From positions 1,200,192-1,249,844 of the forward strand of contig NZ_JH591187.1 in assembly GCF_000242435.1 (NCBI RefSeq): a stretch of 49,653 nt of DNA, in the 5' to 3' direction. The notes below the pieces were generated by a model. It had not been told where the DNA came from and made no database searches. It was given only the letters and a program-made list of their open reading frames with translations. The translations under genes were made by a program, and so were the position numbers. Position 1 is the stretch's first letter, and each line of letters opens with the position of its first letter. Shown piece by piece: positions 33,428-41,337 of the stretch. Source of the DNA: Dialister succinatiphilus YIT 11850. GTDB lineage: Bacteria; Bacillota; Negativicutes; Veillonellales; Dialisteraceae.

Positions 33428-34519
33428 ATGACAGAAGGAGAAAGTCTGTTTTTACAGGGAAAAATTGATGAAGCCTATGAAGTGCTGGAAAAAGAGAAAA
33501 CAGGACGGGCCCTCTATCTGTTAGGCCTCATAGAACGGGAAGGCTATGGCCACCGGAAGGCGGACGAAGAGAAGAGCCGTCAATTCTTTGAAGAAGGAAA
33601 GAAACAGGGCGACCCTCTCTGCAGCGTGGCCCTGTTCCAGGGAGAAACGGGAAAGACTATGTGGGACACGGTGAACCAGGATTTCTCCCGGGTCCTTCTT
33701 TCCGCCAACCATGGCGACGTACTGGCTATGGACGAAGCCGGCCTTTTCTACATCGGAGGCGGCGTCATTCTGGACTACGAAGAAGGAGTGAAATGGCTGG
33801 CCAAAGGCGCTTTCTATGAATACTGGAAAGCCCTCTATGACCTGGGCATGTTCTACTATGAATTCAACACCAACGCCGACAGCGAAGAAAAAGCTATGGT
33901 CTGCTTCAAGAAGGCAGCAGAATTTCATGACAAAGAAAGCCAATACATGCTGGGTCTTATGCTGGCCATGAAAGCCAGGACGGAAAAAGACATGAGTGAA
34001 GCTGTTTCATGGATGGAAAAATCCTGGGAGGAGGGAAACGAAGAGGCCGCCCTGTTTCTGGGGAAACTGTATGAAGGAACCGTAGATACAGACATAGAAA
34101 TGGCTCCTTCGCCGGAAAAGGCAAGAGCCTGGTTTGAAAAAGCGGCGGCTAAAGGAAATGGAGAAGCCCTGGCAGAACTGGCCTTCTTCTACGAAAAGGG
34201 CATCACCGTACACAAAGACAGCCAAAAAGCGGCAAACCTTCTGAAAGACGCCGTGGGCTGCGGCTATGACGAAGCCCTTTTCTCCCTGGCCCTTCATTAC
34301 CTGGACGAAGGAAAAGAGGACGAGGCCCTGCCATACATGGAAGCCGCCGCAGCCAAAGGAGAAGAACGGGCCCTCTACCTGGCAGGCATGATGTACCTCT
34401 ATGGCAAAGGAACAGAACCGGACAGAGAAAAAGGCATAGACTACCTGCGGGAAGCAGAACTCCATGGCTCGAAGGAAGCAGCGGAAGAATTAAAGAAACA
34501 GGGGATTTATGAAATATAG
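33428..34519 (+). CDS. Sel1-like repeat protein 2
   Basis: The 363-residue protein is built of Sel1/TPR-like helical repeats, for example YMLGLMLAMKARTEKDMSEA, LFLGKLYEGTVDTDIEMAPS, ELAFFYEKGITVHKDSQKAA and YLAGMMYLYGKGTEPDREKG. It is acidic and has no signal peptide or membrane helix. AAAAGGAGCC precedes the ATG. It is related to but clearly diverged from its two neighbours, consistent with older duplication. Block 11 begins two bases after the stop. Confidence 0.86.
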   Translation: MTEGESLFLQGKIDEAYEVLEKEKTGRALYLLGLIEREGYGHRKADEEKSRQFFEEGKKQGDPLCSVALFQGETGKTMWDTVNQDFSRVLLSANHGDVLAMDEAGLFYIGGGVILDYEEGVKWLAKGAFYEYWKALYDLGMFYYEFNTNADSEEKAMVCFKKAAEFHDKESQYMLGLMLAMKARTEKDMSEAVSWMEKSWEEGNEEAALFLGKLYEGTVDTDIEMAPSPEKARAWFEKAAAKGNGEALAELAFFYEKGITVHKDSQKAANLLKDAVGCGYDEALFSLALHYLDEGKEDEALPYMEAAAAKGEERALYLAGMMYLYGKGTEPDREKGIDYLREAELHGSKEAAEELKKQGIYEI

Positions 34520-34520
34520 C

Positions 34521-35287
34521 GGGCCTGCGGCTGCTGTCGGGATCGGGACCTGGGAGGTGCTTTCCAGTATTCCCGAAGGTTGACACGCCTTATGGACAAG
34601 CCCTGACGGGCTTGAGGGTTCAGGCGCCTTTCGGCGCCCGGGTTCTATGGTCCGTGTGCTGCGCACCGGACCATGGGTTCAGCCCACAGAGCGGGCTGGT
34701 TCAGAAGGGAGTTTGATATGCCGCCTGCGGCGGCAGGAAAACCATACAACCGCCCTGCGGGCGTCGGAAAACAGGCCAACCTCGCTCCGCTCGAGGAAAT
34801 GCATTCCCCCTTTGGTGGCTGGTGCCACCACCTTCCCGTCCCGTTGGGAAGCGTGTCACTTGATTCTCAGTCGCCTACGGCTCTTTGCGAATCAAGTTCC
34901 CTTGCCACCACTTCGTGGTGGGACTATGGATGCTTAACCATGGGGCGAAGTCTCTACAGGAAAGCATGGAGCAGTTTATTCTGTCCCCCGGATGGGGTGG
35001 CAAGGGAACACGATTCGTAAGGGAGCAAAGCGACCTGAGAATCGTGTGACACGCTTTCCCGTGGAGAAAGTCCGGCGCAGCCGGATAAGGGGGAGCCGCG
35101 CAGCGGCTAATCACCAGAATGCTTATCATACCATTTGATATAGAAAGCCAATCCCGTAACGCTGACTTCATACTCATCGCCCGAGAGGGCGATACCACCA
35201 CCCTCGGCCCGAAGGGCCGTCAAACTTAAGAACCTTTAGAACCATCGGGACGAAGTCCCGTCAACCCTCACGCCGCAGGCGTGTCAA
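34521..35287. repeat. hairpin-mosaic block 11 (long, anchor on left)
   Basis: It begins GTCGGGATCGGGACCTGGGA and TATTCCCGAAGGTTGACACG. The modules AAGCCCTGACGGGCTT, GGCGCCTTTCGGCGCC and GGTCCGTGTGCTGCGCACCG follow (the last a rarer stem, with CCGGACCATGGG), then CCGCCTGCGGCGG. Inside is a section with GAATCGTGTGACACGCTTTC shared with block 15. The right arm ends CCCTCACGCCGCAGGCGTGT. The next gene starts 28 bases later. Confidence 0.9.
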
Positions 35288-35314
35288 TATATCCACAAGA
35301 AACGAGGAATCACA

Positions 35315-36454
35315 ATGACGGAATTAGAAAATGCCGAAAAATTATTTCAGTCCTATAAAGTAAAAGAAGCATACCCTCTCTTCCAGAAGCTGGCAGGGGA
35401 AGGACAGAGCCGGGCCCTTTATTTTCTGGCGCTTTATGAGCAGTATCCTCTGGATGTGGTTTCTCCGGACCCCAAAGAAGCCATACGAAAAGCGCTTGAA
35501 GGCGCCCGGGCCAATGATGGGCTCTGCGGCGTTTTCTGCATGCTCCACTACGACCTGTTGAGCCATGAGGAATTCCATGAAATTATGGATGCTAAAGAAA
35601 AGTGGATAGACGCTGCTAAAAAGGAAAGCGATGTATTTGCCCTGGAAGCCCTGGGCTGCCTCAGCGTGGTGCATGGGGAAACAGCCGAAGAGGTACATAC
35701 GGGCCTTCATCTGTTGGAAGCAGCTGCCCTGCAGGGGTACTGGAAAGCCTGGAATGACCTGGGCCAGTTCCATGACCGCCATGTGAAGGATAACAATCCT
35801 CTCCTGAAACCCTATATTGACGATAAAAAAGCCATTTCCTGCTATCGGAAATCCATGGAAGCCGGCTATCCGGACAGTATGAACCGCCTGGCCTATTTCT
35901 ATTACCTGGGCGACGGTATGCCGAAGGATGAAAAGGAAGGCATTCGCCTCTTTAAGAAAGCCTTTTCCAAAGGCCACCTGAAGGCAGGCACCGCCCTGGG
36001 CATGCTCTATCTCTTTGATGAAAAAGGGGGGAGCAAAAAAGAAGGCTTCCGGTATACGAAGAAGGCGGCCGAAGGGGGAGAGCCTACTGCCATGGGCAAT
36101 CTGGCCAACTGCTACTACTATGGCAATGGCACGAAAAAAGACCGGCGCCTGGCCAAAGAATGGTATGGCAGAGCCTCCGATGCCGGCATGGACTCCTCCA
36201 CCACCCAGCTGGGAGTCATGTATCATGAAGATGGACATGATGATAAAGCCTTTGCCCTTTTCAAAGAGGCCGCAGACCGGGGATTTCCGGAAGCCATGGG
36301 CTGGCTGGCCGCCTGCTATCAGTACGGCTATGGTACAGAGGTAAACAGTCTGGCCGCTGTGCAGTGGCTGGAAAAAGCGGCCTCCCTGGGAAGCCGGGAA
36401 GCAGAACAGGCCCTGCAGTATCTCTATAACGAAATTAAAGGAATGAAATCATGA
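35315..36454 (+). CDS. Sel1-like repeat protein 3
   Basis: A 379-residue Sel1-repeat protein with motifs such as NRLAYFYYLGDGMPKDEKEG, GTALGMLYLFDEKGGSKKEG, GNLANCYYYGNGTKKDRRLA and GWLAACYQYGYGTEVNSLAA. No signal peptide is present. AACGAGGAATCAC precedes the ATG, and the only upstream DNA is mosaic block 11, so its promoter must lie in the repeat or it relies on read-through. Its stop overlaps the start of the SGNH hydrolase gene by four bases (ATGA), so the two are translationally coupled. Confidence 0.88.
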   Translation: MTELENAEKLFQSYKVKEAYPLFQKLAGEGQSRALYFLALYEQYPLDVVSPDPKEAIRKALEGARANDGLCGVFCMLHYDLLSHEEFHEIMDAKEKWIDAAKKESDVFALEALGCLSVVHGETAEEVHTGLHLLEAAALQGYWKAWNDLGQFHDRHVKDNNPLLKPYIDDKKAISCYRKSMEAGYPDSMNRLAYFYYLGDGMPKDEKEGIRLFKKAFSKGHLKAGTALGMLYLFDEKGGSKKEGFRYTKKAAEGGEPTAMGNLANCYYYGNGTKKDRRLAKEWYGRASDAGMDSSTTQLGVMYHEDGHDDKAFALFKEAADRGFPEAMGWLAACYQYGYGTEVNSLAAVQWLEKAASLGSREAEQALQYLYNEIKGMKS

Positions 36455-37800
36455 AATCCCTGATTGGTAAAAATTCTTCGAAAATCATAGCAGCTGCCCT
36501 TCTGGCCCTGTCCTTTTCCCTTCCTGTTTCAGCACAGGATGGATCTATAGAAGACCAGCTCCTCCAGAGTGCCCTGGCTGCGGGCAGGGAAGAAGGGGCC
36601 CTTCCTTCCCAGATAGAAGAAAAGACGGGACCCCAGGAAAAGCTCATCCTTCTTACCTGGCAGGAAGATCCGGAATCAGTGCGCTACGAAGTGGAAATTT
36701 TCCGGGGACTGCCGGAGAACCTGGACCGGAACAGCCCGGTGGAAAAACATCTGTACGATAACCAGCGCATTTATACGAACCAGGTTCTGGTGGACCTGTC
36801 CACCTTCCCGCCGGGAGAAGCGCCCCTCTACTGGCGGGTGCGGCCCATTGACGCCAACTGGGAAGGCATGGGACCTTTTTCCTCGCCCATGGAAGTAAGA
36901 AGCACCATGAAGCCCATCATCAGGAACGCCCCCTATCCCCATGTGTACCGTCCGGGGAACGGCTCCACCCTTCTTTATCCCGTCTATTCCTATGCAGGAA
37001 ATCCGGGCGCTGTGAAATATGAAGTGGAAGTGACGGACCAGTATCCGGAAAACAGGGACGGCACAGGACCTTCGAAATACAGGGTATTTTCCAAAGAAAC
37101 CAGCCTGTCCAACGTATATGATGATAATCCGCGCATTGGCACCTTCTACTGGCGGGTCAGAGGCATGGATGAAAATGGAAATCCCCTGGGCATCTGGAGC
37201 CTTCCGGAAAAAGTGCGCACCAATCCGGAAGAGCATTTCGAAGTGGGCATTTTCGGCGACAGCATTACCCAGGGCGGCGGCCACCTGTACCACAGTCCGG
37301 CCGATATGGCCTACAGCTATGTGACCTACCTGGACTTTCCGGCTGTCAATATGGGCAGAAGCGGCGACACCACGGAAATGATGGAAGACCGCTTTGACCG
37401 GGACGTACTGCCTTTCCATGTGAAATACCTTCTCATCATGGGCGGCATCAATGATCTTCGCATGGGTGCAGACCCCCAGAAAGTCATCGGTCATCTGGAA
37501 GCCATCCGGAAAAAATGCATAGAACACCATATTGTGCCCATTCTTCTCACCATCGTTCCCATCAACCCGGAAAACATACAGAAATACTACGGCGACGTCA
37601 CCTACAGCGGCTGGAAGGAATCGGTGGACACCGTGAACAGCTGGATCCGCACCCAGCCCCATATAGATACGGCCGCTCCCTTTGCAGACTACCCCGTCAT
37701 GCCGGGAGAACTGGCCATGGACGGCATCCACGGAGACTGGAACGCCAAGCAGATGATAGCTGGAGAAATCAACAGGCACATGGGAGAGTTTATGAAATAG
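36451..37800 (+). CDS. exported SGNH/GDSL hydrolase 1 with fibronectin-like domains
   Basis: The 449-residue precursor has a signal peptide (about 1-29, ending SLPVSA). Two fibronectin-III-like strand-rich domains follow, with recurring YEVE and YWRVR motifs. The SGNH esterase domain comes from about 264: GDSIT with S271, GGINDLR with N334, and DGIH with D424 and H427, so the active site is complete. Such enzymes remove acyl or acetyl groups from lipids, polysaccharides or peptidoglycan in the envelope; the substrate is unknown. The start overlaps the Sel1-repeat gene stop by four bases. A paralogue lies downstream. Confidence 0.88.
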   Translation: MKSLIGKNSSKIIAAALLALSFSLPVSAQDGSIEDQLLQSALAAGREEGALPSQIEEKTGPQEKLILLTWQEDPESVRYEVEIFRGLPENLDRNSPVEKHLYDNQRIYTNQVLVDLSTFPPGEAPLYWRVRPIDANWEGMGPFSSPMEVRSTMKPIIRNAPYPHVYRPGNGSTLLYPVYSYAGNPGAVKYEVEVTDQYPENRDGTGPSKYRVFSKETSLSNVYDDNPRIGTFYWRVRGMDENGNPLGIWSLPEKVRTNPEEHFEVGIFGDSITQGGGHLYHSPADMAYSYVTYLDFPAVNMGRSGDTTEMMEDRFDRDVLPFHVKYLLIMGGINDLRMGADPQKVIGHLEAIRKKCIEHHIVPILLTIVPINPENIQKYYGDVTYSGWKESVDTVNSWIRTQPHIDTAAPFADYPVMPGELAMDGIHGDWNAKQMIAGEINRHMGEFMK

Positions 37801-38150
37801 TGAGCCTGTGGCGCGGTCGGGATCGGGACCTGGGCGGTGCTTTCCAGTATTCCCGAAGGTTGATACGCCTTATGGACAAGCCCCTTTGGGGCTTGAGGGT
37901 TCTAAAGTTTGACGGGGCTATTGCCCCGAGGGTTCTAAAGTTTGACAGCGGCTCTGCCGCTGAGGGTTGTAGTATGGCGCCTTTTAATTGATAGAAGGCG
38001 CCAGTTTGTATGAAATCTTTAAAACTTGCGGCGAAGCCGCCACCACAACCCTCGGCCCGAAGGGCCGTCAAACCTAAGAACCTTAAGAACCCTCGGGACG
38101 AAGTCCCGTCAACTCTCACGCCGCAGGCGTGTCCAAGGGCCGCGGAGCGG
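37801..38150. repeat. hairpin-mosaic block 12 (anchor on left)
   Basis: It carries GGTCGGGATCGGGACCTGGG, TATTCCCGAAGGTTGATACG and the modules AAGCCCCTTTGGGGCTT, GGGGCTATTGCCCC and AGCGGCTCTGCCGCT. A GGCGCC stem with AT loop (37976-38002), CTTGCGGCGAAGCCGCC and the inverted right arm follow. Its part from 37976 is nearly identical to 41081 onward in block 14. Confidence 0.9.
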
Positions 38151-38157
38151 CCCCATT

Positions 38158-38173
38158 TGTTTCACGTGAAACA
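38158..38173. promoter_or_regulatory. parS: parS site 3
   Basis: TGTTTCACGTGAAACA is a perfect parS palindrome, only 13 bases before the start codon of the second SGNH hydrolase gene. It lies between the end of mosaic block 12 and the ribosome-binding site. Confidence 0.95.
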
Positions 38174-38186
38174 ATGGAGATAAACA

Positions 38187-39392
38187 ATGAATTCAAAAAT
38201 CATCATTTCTACTGTACTGGCAGCTCTTCTTGCCGCAGGCACCGTGTCTGCAGAGGGGCTGCTTCATTTGTCCTGGAAGCCCGACTATGATGCCGTGAAG
38301 TATGATGTCACCTTCAGCCGCCAGGATCAAGGAAAAATGGCAGGCACCTGGAAAACCACCGCCTATATGAGCGATATGCTTCTTCCTGAAAACGGGCAGT
38401 TCAAAGACCTGCAGGAGCTGTACTGGCAGGAAAAGCCCCTTGATTTTGACGGGTACCCCATAGGAGCGGAAAGCAGCTCCCGGCCCTTGGAAAGCTCGGT
38501 GACTCCTGTTTCCAGAAACGCGCCCCTTCCCCGGCCGGACAGAAGCGGAGAAAGGGGAGGGGCTCTGCTCTATCCTGTCTATTCCTACATAGGAAATCCC
38601 GGAGCTTCCTCCTATGAAATCGAAGTCCTGTCTGCCTATCCTGAAAATACGGAAGGCACTGCCCCTTCCATGTACCATATAGGCGGCGGAGATTTCCTTT
38701 ATACCGATTTCTACGACGACACTCCCCGATTCGGCACCTGGTACTGGCGGGTGCGGGGAAAGGATGAGGAAGGAAATCCGGTGGGCCAGTGGAGCCTTCC
38801 CCAGAAGCGGCAGTTTTCTACGGAAGGCTATACCATCGGCCTCTTTGGCGACAGCATTACCCATGGCGGCGGCCGCATGTCCTATGGCCCCAATGACTTG
38901 GAATACAGCTATGGCCACTATCTGGACTTTGACACCATCAATCTGGGGGATTCAGGAAATACGAGCCATGACATGGTGGAGCGCTTCGACCGGGACGTCC
39001 TTCCCTTTCATCTGAAATACCTCCTCATTTTGGGCGGCAGCAACAGCCTCCGCGGCGGCGTGCCGGCGGAAGAGGTCATTCGTGATTTGCAGGAAATCCA
39101 GCAGAAGTGCAGAGACCATGGCATTGTGCCCATCCTTCTCACCCTGCCGCCCATCAATCCGTCCAGCATAGATAAAGTCTTTCACGAACCGACAGCAGAA
39201 GGCTGGGAAGAAGCCTTCCGAAAGGTTAATGCATTCATCCGCACCCAGCCCCATATCGACACGGCAGCGGCCTTCCTCTACGATAACCTGATGCCGGAAC
39301 ACCTGGCTCTGGACGGCCTCCACGGCGACGTGGAAGCCAAAAAGAGGATGGCAGATATGATTAACCGGCATATAGGGGAATTTGTGAAATAA
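38187..39392 (+). CDS. exported SGNH/GDSL hydrolase 2
   Basis: A 401-residue paralogue of the preceding hydrolase with a signal peptide (about 1-22, ending GTVSA). One diverged and one clear fibronectin-like domain (YPVYSYIGNPGASSYEIEVL, WYWRVRGKDEEGNPVG) come before the SGNH domain from about 217. Catalytic residues are present: S223 in GDSITHGGG, N286 in GGSNSLR, and D376 and H379 in DGLH. The usual Asp after the block III Asn is Ser here. AATGGAG lies before the ATG, directly after a parS site, so ParB binding could affect its expression. Confidence 0.87.
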   Translation: MNSKIIISTVLAALLAAGTVSAEGLLHLSWKPDYDAVKYDVTFSRQDQGKMAGTWKTTAYMSDMLLPENGQFKDLQELYWQEKPLDFDGYPIGAESSSRPLESSVTPVSRNAPLPRPDRSGERGGALLYPVYSYIGNPGASSYEIEVLSAYPENTEGTAPSMYHIGGGDFLYTDFYDDTPRFGTWYWRVRGKDEEGNPVGQWSLPQKRQFSTEGYTIGLFGDSITHGGGRMSYGPNDLEYSYGHYLDFDTINLGDSGNTSHDMVERFDRDVLPFHLKYLLILGGSNSLRGGVPAEEVIRDLQEIQQKCRDHGIVPILLTLPPINPSSIDKVFHEPTAEGWEEAFRKVNAFIRTQPHIDTAAAFLYDNLMPEHLALDGLHGDVEAKKRMADMINRHIGEFVK

Positions 39393-39397
39393 TGGAC

Positions 39398-39530
39398 TAG
39401 TGAGCTGGTGTATTAGTGTACTAGTGTACTAGTGAGCTAGTGAGACAGTGAACAGTTTTCCGCTGTCTGCTTACCGCCGGGCTGTATTCCCGAATGCCGG
39501 GAGACTTCAGACGTCAGACATCAGACTTCC
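39398..39530. repeat. 8-bp tandem repeats, locus 2, with a 7-bp tandem
   Basis: Seven 8-bp units fill 39398-39453: TAGTGAGC, TGGTGTAT, TAGTGTAC twice, TAGTGAGC, TAGTGAGA and CAGTGAAC. A TCTGCTTACCGC stretch and TGTATTCCCGAATGCCGGG follow. At 39502-39529 a different 7-bp tandem reads AGACTTC, AGACGTC, AGACATC, AGACTTC. The order resembles locus 1 near 24.2 kb. Confidence 0.8.
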
Positions 39531-39619
39531 CGCCGACCGGCATTTAATAACACATGAGTCACTATCGTCAGGTACCGAGATTCTTCGCCTGCGACTCAGA
39601 ATGACCTTGCCAGGCGGGA

Positions 39620-39880
39620 AGGTAAGTGGAGAGTAAAGTCCCCCCACCGGGGGGAAGGTGGTGCGCAGCACCAAAAGGGGTGCATTTCCAACGGGCGTAG
39701 CCCGGTTGTACGGTTTTTACTGCCGCCGATAGGCGGCATATAAAACTCATCGCCCGTAGGGCGATACCACAACCCTCGGCCCGAAGGGCCGTCAAACTTA
39801 AGAACCCTCCGGCCGCAGGCCGGTCCATCTTAAGAACCCTCACACCGCAGGCGTGTCCAAAGGCCGCGAAGCGGCCCTTT
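39620..39880. repeat. hairpin-mosaic block 13 (right half only)
   Basis: After GGTGGTGCGCAGCACC comes a CATCGCCCGTAGGGCGAT hairpin, then inverted right-arm modules (stems CGGCCCGAAGGGCCG and CCGGCCGCAGGCCGG) and the terminal CTCACACCGCAGGCGTGTCC. A GGCCGCGAAGCGGCC hairpin follows and leads straight into the DnaA-box cluster. Confidence 0.8.
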
Positions 39881-39884
39881 TAAG

Positions 39885-40015
39885 TTATCCACATTTTGTT
39901 CAAAACTCTGTGAATTCCTGTAGAAATTCACAGGAAAAAAGTTCTGAATTACCGATTTTATCGACAAAGTTAGTCACAGAGATTCACAACAGAGTTATTC
40001 ACAATCTGTGAATAT
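39885..40015. promoter_or_regulatory. distal DnaA-box cluster
   Basis: Within 131 bases there are a perfect TTATCCACA (39885-39893), a CTGTGAATT/AATTCACAG inverted pair (39908-39934), TTAGTCACA (39970), GATTCACAA (39981), TTATTCACA (39995-40003) and TGTGAATAT (40007). Density and box type match the two clusters around dnaA. No gene is present. It may titrate DnaA, regulate the ZIP gene, or be a piece of a second origin-like unit. The role is inferred. Confidence 0.7.
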
Positions 40016-40024
40016 GTAGTGAAT

Positions 40025-40097
40025 GGAAAGTTTTCTGTCGAAAAGTTTCCTGTGGGTAAGAAACGCCATGTGAACTAAGCCGGACAGGAAACCTCAA
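40025..40097. repeat. TTTCGAG/GGAAAC repeat, copy e (partial)
   Basis: It retains AAAAGTTTCCTGTGGGTAAG, as in copy d, and GCCGGACAGGAAACCTC, as at the right end of copies a and c. The TTTCGAG core is missing. Confidence 0.55.
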
Positions 40098-40107
40098 AGA
40101 AACCATA

Positions 40108-40144
40108 TTGACAAATACTCTCAGTTAGCCTATTGTTAGGATAA
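40108..40144 (+). promoter_or_regulatory. ZIP promoter with DtxR/MntR-type operator
   Basis: TTGACA (40108-40113) is spaced 17 bases from TATTGT (40131-40136). An inverted repeat TTAGCCTA-TTGT-TAGGATAA (40125-40144), with seven of eight bases matching per arm, covers the -10. It resembles DtxR-family operators. A metal-loaded repressor there would block transcription of the transporter. Confidence 0.65.
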
Positions 40145-40177
40145 GTTAATTCAAAATTTTATTTAAAGGAGAACATA

Positions 40178-40960
40178 ATGAATATGGATATTTTCTGGGG
40201 ACTCTTTATCCCCTTTCTGGGCACCTCTCTGGGGGCGGCCTGTGTGTTTTTTATGCGGGGAGAAATGCATCGCGGCGTGCAGCGGGGGCTCACAGGTTTT
40301 GCTTCCGGCGTCATGGTGGCAGCCTCCATCTGGAGTCTTCTCATTCCGGCCATTGAGGAATCGTCGGACTGGGGGAAGCTGGCTTTTCTGCCTGCAGTGA
40401 TTGGATTTGGCGGAGGCATTCTTTTTCTGCTTTTCCTGGATCACATCATTCCCCATCTTCATATGGGGGCGGAAAGGGCAGAAGGGCCCAGGAGTCATCT
40501 GGCCCGCACCACTATGCTGGTACTGGCAGTGACGCTCCATAATATTCCGGAAGGTATGGCCGTGGGGGTGGTGCTGGCAGGCTTCCTGTCAGGCCACGGG
40601 GATATTACCTATGCATCAGCCATGGCTCTTTCCATCGGCATTGCCATTCAGAATTTCCCGGAAGGGGCCATTATTTCCATGCCTCTTCGGGGCGCTGGTA
40701 TGGGAAAGATGAAATCCTTCGTCGGCGGTATGCTGTCAGGGGCGGTGGAACCAGTAGGCGGTATGCTCACCATTCTCCTCACGTCACTGGTGGTGCCTCT
40801 TATGCCCTATCTTCTTTCCTTTGCGGCAGGCGCCATGATGTATGTGGTGGTGGAAGAGCTGATTCCTGAAATGTCGGAAGGAGAGCATTCCGATATAGGT
40901 GTCCTCACCTTCGCCCTGGGCTTCATGGTGATGATGACATTGGATGTGGCCCTGGGATAG
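40178..40960 (+). CDS. ZIP-family divalent metal transporter
   Basis: The 260-residue inner-membrane protein has eight predicted helices. The ZIP metal site is complete: LHNIPEGMAVG on helix IV (HNIPEG at 121-126), QNFPEGA on helix V (158-163), and a histidine-containing loop (DHIIPHLHMG). ZIP proteins import zinc, manganese or iron; ZupT and GufA are relatives. The operator over its promoter suggests repression by the DtxR/MntR-like regulator, which points to manganese or iron, though zinc is not excluded. AAAGGAGAACATA precedes the ATG. It appears monocistronic. Confidence 0.93.
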   Translation: MNMDIFWGLFIPFLGTSLGAACVFFMRGEMHRGVQRGLTGFASGVMVAASIWSLLIPAIEESSDWGKLAFLPAVIGFGGGILFLLFLDHIIPHLHMGAERAEGPRSHLARTTMLVLAVTLHNIPEGMAVGVVLAGFLSGHGDITYASAMALSIGIAIQNFPEGAIISMPLRGAGMGKMKSFVGGMLSGAVEPVGGMLTILLTSLVVPLMPYLLSFAAGAMMYVVVEELIPEMSEGEHSDIGVLTFALGFMVMMTLDVALG

Positions 40961-40965
40961 GGGAG

Positions 40966-41242
40966 AGCAGGCCTGCTTATGGACACGCCCTTATGGGCGT
41001 GAGGGTTCTAAAGTTTGACGGGGCTATCGTCCCGAGGGTTCTTAAGTTTGACAGCGGCTTTGCCGCTGAGGGTTGTAGTATGGCGCCTTTTAATTGATAG
41101 AAGGCGCCAGTTTGTATGAAATCTTTAAAACTTGCGGCGAAGCCGCCACCACAACCCTCGGGGCCAAAGGCCCCGTCAAACTTAATAACCTTAAGAACCT
41201 TCGGGGCGAAGCCCCGTCAACCCTCACACCGAAGGTGTGTCC
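40966..41242. repeat. hairpin-mosaic block 14
   Basis: It opens GGACACGCCCTTATGGGCGT, then GACGGGGCTATCGTCCC (an imperfect stem: GGGGC against GTCCC) and AGCGGCTTTGCCGCT. A GGCGCC stem with AT loop (41081-41107) and inverted modules with GGGGCCAAAGGCCCC and GGGGCGAAGCCCC follow. It ends CTCACACCGAAGGTGTGTCC. There is no anchor. It shares a near-identical stretch with block 12. Confidence 0.9.
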
Positions 41243-41279
41243 CTACAAATTAGAAAATGATTAAATGCGAAAAAACCTC

Positions 41280-41308
41280 TTGCAAAATTTTACAAGGGGA
41301 CCTATAAT
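41280..41308 (+). promoter_or_regulatory. promoter of the first glycine-riboswitch operon
   Basis: TTGCAA (41280-41285) and a perfect TATAAT (41303-41308) are 17 bases apart, about 30 bases upstream of the riboswitch. Confidence 0.75.
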
Positions 41309-41337
41309 GCAAACATCAAATTCATACAGGTGGATGA

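Noticed and set aside
39885-40015. Second replication origin
   Set aside because: DnaA boxes are present but no trio or clear AT-rich unwinding segment follows, and no initiator gene is adjacent.
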